Source of the DNA: Deltaproteobacteria bacterium
GTDB taxonomy: Bacteria > Desulfobacterota_B > Binatia > Binatales > Binataceae
Length of the DNA stretch: 8,065 nt
NCBI GenBank assembly: GCA_021827465.1
Contig: JAKAVX010000095.1
Location: forward strand, 1 to 8,065
Direction: 5' to 3'
Shown here: positions 5,788 to 8,065 of the stretch, piece by piece
Layout: every line of letters begins with the position of its first letter
Position numbering within the stretch: position 1 is the stretch's first letter
The notes under the pieces: model-generated
The model's database searches: none
What the model saw: only the letters and a program-made list of their open reading frames with translations
Told to the model about the DNA's origin: nothing
Program-made: the position numbers and the translations under genes

Positions 5788-6777
5788 TCAGGGGCGCGCG
5801 CTTCTGCGCGGGCCGACGCGGCGCACCAGTCTGCGGCGCGGCTTCGGTTTCAGCACGACGGTTTTGTGCTTGTGCCGGTTGGAATCCGCGGCAGCTTCGC
5901 TTTCAGCCATCGTGGCCAGGCTGAAGCATGATACCTCGGGCCGGCAGTTGATACGGATGCGCAGCAGGAAGGTGCCGAGCCCGCGGTTGGTATAGATGTA
6001 AAAACCGGCGTAAGGATTGAGCCCCGCATAGAACCGCTTACCGATACGCAGGATTGAGCGCAGCGGCGAGCCGTAAAGCGGCAGGCGAACGACTCCGCCG
6101 TGGGTGTGCCCGCACAGCATCACGCCGGGCCGCAGATGATGCGTGTAGAGCGCGGTGTCGGGATTGTGCGCGAGCACCAGCGTGCATTCGTCCGCGCCGA
6201 CATTGCTGAAGGCGCGTCCCGGCTCGGCTCGGCGCGACCACAAATCGTCGATTCCGACGATCATCAGTTGCTCGCCGCGTATCGAAACCCTGCGGCTCGA
6301 ATTTGCGAGCACCACCGCGCCCGCCTGCTCGAGCGCGCCGGCGATCCGATCGACCGAGGCCCAATGGTCGTGATTTCCGGTGACAGCGAAAACTCCAAGC
6401 CGCGGGCTCAGCCGCGCGAGCGCTTCGCGCATCGGAGCGAGATAACGCGTCATCGTGTCGCGCCCGGAAAAATAATCGCCGGTGAGAAAGACGAAATCGG
6501 GGTTCTCCGCGTTTATCAGTTCGACAGCCGAATGAAGGCGCTCCAGGTCTTCGTCGCGGTCCACGTGGAAGTCGCTTATCTGACAGGCGGTCACGTCTTC
6601 GAACGCGGCCGGCAGCGCTCGCACCGGCAGCCGGACGCGGGAGAGTTCGATATCGTCGATCGTGCGCCGCCAGATGCGATGCAATGGGCGAAGCGGCAGC
6701 GGCGGCTTTGCTGACGAATGGTCGCCAGGCAGTGGTTCGGCCGGAAGGGGCGCGGCGGTTACTGATTGCCCAATCAT
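5788..6777 (-). CDS. calcineurin-like metallophosphoesterase (YkuE-like) with basic C-terminal tail
   Basis: The 329-residue product contains the complete binuclear-metal phosphoesterase signature: SDFH (Asp69, His71), GDY (Asp101), GNHDH (Asn135, His136), AHNPD (His204) and GHTHGG (His224, His226). The order and the closing YIYTNRGLGT and RPEV segments resemble YkuE-type enzymes, some of which act on phospholipid head groups such as UDP-diacylglucosamine. Unlike many of those, I see no membrane or Tat segment; the first 60 residues are proline-rich and not strongly hydrophobic. After the catalytic domain, residues 301-329 form a tail in which 13 of 29 residues are Lys or Arg, possibly for nucleic acid or membrane contact. 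A TTG two codons upstream (6783) is an alternative start; neither has a good Shine-Dalgarno. The gene begins 16 bp after the HAD stop. Confidence 0.88.
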   Translation of the reverse strand: MIGQSVTAAPLPAEPLPGDHSSAKPPLPLRPLHRIWRRTIDDIELSRVRLPVRALPAAFEDVTACQISDFHVDRDEDLERLHSAVELINAENPDFVFLTGDYFSGRDTMTRYLAPMREALARLSPRLGVFAVTGNHDHWASVDRIAGALEQAGAVVLANSSRRVSIRGEQLMIVGIDDLWSRRAEPGRAFSNVGADECTLVLAHNPDTALYTHHLRPGVMLCGHTHGGVVRLPLYGSPLRSILRIGKRFYAGLNPYAGFYIYTNRGLGTFLLRIRINCRPEVSCFSLATMAESEAAADSNRHKHKTVVLKPKPRRRLVRRVGPRRSARP

Positions 6778-6793
6778 AAGCAAGGCTCGGATT

Positions 6794-7501
6794 CTAAAAC
6801 ATGTCGAGCAAATCCCGGAAATCGCCGAGTTCGACGAATCTTCCCTCGGCCGGAATCAGCTCTTCATGCTCCAGTTCCCACGTATGCGGGTGGGGGATAT
6901 ACACCGCGCGCAGGCCTGCGCGAAGTGCGGGGTTGATATCGGAGCGCGGGCTATTGCCGATCATGAAGGTGCGCTCGGTTTCGAGTTGCGCCTGGGCAAT
7001 CAGGCGCCGGTACGCGCCGACGTCTTTTTCGCGCGGGGTTTCGACCCGGCTGAAGAGCGGTGCAAGGCCGGAACGTTCGAGCTTGCGAAGCTGCTCGTCG
7101 CGCGCACCCTTGGTGAAAAGCATCAGCACGTGGCGGCGCGAAAGCTCGCGCAGAGTTTCGTCGACGCCGGGCAGCAGTTCGCAATGCCGTTCGAGCAGCC
7201 GCGCGCCGATCTCACGGGCGCTCGCGCGAAGTTCGGCGCGCGTGCCGTCCGAGGCGATTCGCTCGGCCGCGCGTTCGAGCGCGATCAGGTACGGGCCGCG
7301 CCCGTAACCGTGCGTCTGGATCAATTCGATCTCGACTTCGCGGAAAAGATCTTTCACCGCGGCGCGGTCAAGCCGCTCGTCAAGACGCGTCGCCGCGTCG
7401 ACGAATGCTTCGAACGCTTCGAGAAAGTGGATGTTGGAATCCCAGAGCGTGTCGTCGGCGTCGAAGATCAGATTCAGCGAAGCCCCGTCGCGAAAGACCA
7501 T
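6794..7501 (-). CDS. HAD-superfamily hydrolase (phosphatase-like)
   Basis: The 235-residue protein is a haloacid-dehalogenase-fold hydrolase with a helical cap of type C1. Motif I is IFDADDTLWDSN, with nucleophile Asp14 and general acid Asp16. Motif II is LFTKG (Thr130), motif III Lys159 in PREKD, and motif IV IGNSPRSDINPA (Asp188 the likely Mg ligand). DxDxT in motif I points to a phosphatase or phosphotransferase rather than a dehalogenase. The substrate is unknown. It is the first intact gene of the minus-strand cluster. Its ATG lies only three bases past the TAA of the ABC ATPase remnant, and no Shine-Dalgarno is evident, so it may once have been translated by coupling to that gene. Confidence 0.88.
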   Translation of the reverse strand: MVFRDGASLNLIFDADDTLWDSNIHFLEAFEAFVDAATRLDERLDRAAVKDLFREVEIELIQTHGYGRGPYLIALERAAERIASDGTRAELRASAREIGARLLERHCELLPGVDETLRELSRRHVLMLFTKGARDEQLRKLERSGLAPLFSRVETPREKDVGAYRRLIAQAQLETERTFMIGNSPRSDINPALRAGLRAVYIPHPHTWELEHEELIPAEGRFVELGDFRDLLDMF

Positions 7502-7504
7502 CGT

Positions 7505-7663
7505 TTAATAGAGGCTAGCCGGATATGCGCAGCCGGGCAACGCGCAGCGGCGAACCTTGAGGATTGCGCCGAGGACTCTGAGCAGGGTGGATTTCCCGGC
7601 TCCGTTGGGTCCGACGATGCAACTATCTCGCCCGGCGCGGATCGCCGCGCGATTGCTCTTCAT
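7505..7663 (-). pseudogene. ABC transporter ATPase fragment (B12 importer-type) with Walker A only
   Basis: A 52-codon frame encodes CIVGPNGAGKSTLLRVLGAILK, here split as CIVGPNGAGKST (Walker A, 15-26) and LLRVLGAILK (27-36), the classic start of an ABC ATPase core. The Q-loop, signature, Walker B and switch histidine are all absent; after residue 36 the sequence no longer resembles the family and ends at TAA (7505-7507). Just before Walker A the frame reads AIRAGRDS. One base less before GAG and one base more after it would give the canonical AIRAGEIV, so two compensating small indels are likely. The fragment is in frame with, and 15 codons after, the stop of the BtuF-like remnant. The permease gene usual at this place is missing. 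It is most simply a relic of a BtuCDF-type locus. Confidence 0.7.
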
Positions 7664-7708
7664 GTCTGACGCTTGGCGCGCCGCTTTCGGGCGAAAGTTT
7701 CGCGGCGC

Positions 7709-8047
7709 TCATCGCGCGAGATCCGACGCAGTCGCAATCTCCGCCAGCCCCGGTTGTGTCTCCTCTGCGGTCACCACGCCGCTTCCGAAGGCCTCGGGAT
7801 GGATCAGCCTTATCAACATCATGAGCGTCTGGCCGATACGCGGACCGGGAGTCAGCGTCGGATCGGTCGGGTAGCCGTGAACGCGATGCTGCTGTACGGC
7901 GGGGATGATCTGGAAGCGGGACCAGAAATCACCGGGCGTGGACGGATCGGTTCCGATCTGGCCGTCGAGTATCACCTGCGGCTTCTTCGCGATTACGTAC
8001 TCCATGCTGACGCGCGGCCACGAGCCCGGAAGGCCGTCGGCGATATT
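7709..8047 (-). pseudogene. C-terminal part of a BtuF-like B12 ABC-importer binding protein
   Basis: The frame carries the C-terminal lobe of a cobalamin/iron-siderophore-type solute-binding protein: NIADGLPGSWPRVSMEYV, then KPQVILDG, DFWSRF, AVQQHRVHGYP, DPTLTPGPRIGQTL and RLIHPEAF, ending at TGA (7709-7711). The first ATG is at 8005, but family-like residues continue upstream to 8047, where a TAG (8048-8050) interrupts the frame. That is where the family usually has an AGG-x-N motif. The remaining 15 bases to the window end do not clearly restore it, so a nonsense change, an indel or a deletion is likely. It differs from the intact protein at 2281-3207 and represents the secreted importer-receptor type. 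If the upstream part proves intact in another frame, a sequencing error would be the alternative. Confidence 0.62.
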
Positions 8048-8065
8048 CTACGACTGCGCACATAA

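Noticed and set aside
6662..7669. A + strand frame of 335 codons antisense to the HAD gene
   Set aside because: The minus strand encodes all four HAD motifs in order; the + strand frame has none of any family.

Overview
The window is high-GC DNA with tightly packed genes and long spurious antisense reading frames. It looks like chromosomal sequence from a free-living, probably uncultivated, deltaproteobacterium-like or Binatota-like soil bacterium. That placement rests on gene content and on an intergenic repeat of a type I remember from such genomes, and it is tentative. I see no phage, transposase, CRISPR, tRNA or rRNA signal.

Left part (1-2280). A DUF523-DUF1722 (TudS/YbgA-type) protein enters from the left edge on the + strand. 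It meets, tail to tail, a minus-strand gene for an Hsp70-family ATPase of the short YegD type (780-2027). The Hsp70 gene appears broken. A conserved stretch is missing near 1264-1272, which shifts the frame, and a second shift lies in a run of seven A (T on the + strand) at 848-854. A 253-bp divergent intergenic region follows, with a small inverted repeat.

Middle (2281-3421). An intact + strand gene encodes a cobalamin-binding (BtuF-like) solute-binding-fold protein without a signal peptide; it starts at TTG. Between it and the convergent cluster lie 214 bp rich in palindromes: a 10-bp palindrome with a 7-bp hairpin, an imperfect repeat of a widespread intergenic type, and a 15-bp tandem duplication that also forms a 9-bp GC-rich hairpin.

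Right part (3422-7501, all minus strand). Four intact co-directional genes are read in the order HAD hydrolase, calcineurin-like metallophosphoesterase with a basic tail, dihydropyrimidinase/hydantoinase-type cyclic amidohydrolase, NDUFA9-like atypical SDR. Gaps between them are 16, 6 and 74 bp, so the first three are probably one transcript. No shared pathway is obvious; these look like housekeeping or catabolic enzymes.

Right edge (7505-8065). Upstream of the HAD gene and on the same strand are remnants of a B12-type ABC importer. One is the C-terminal part of a BtuF-like binding protein with an in-frame TAG just upstream of the conserved region. The other is a 52-codon piece of an ABC ATPase carrying a perfect Walker A motif. 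The permease and the rest of the ATPase are missing.

I did not find a convincing new multi-gene system. The points most worth a second look are the decaying (or split) Hsp70 gene, the eroded B12 importer, and the palindrome-dense convergent spacer.
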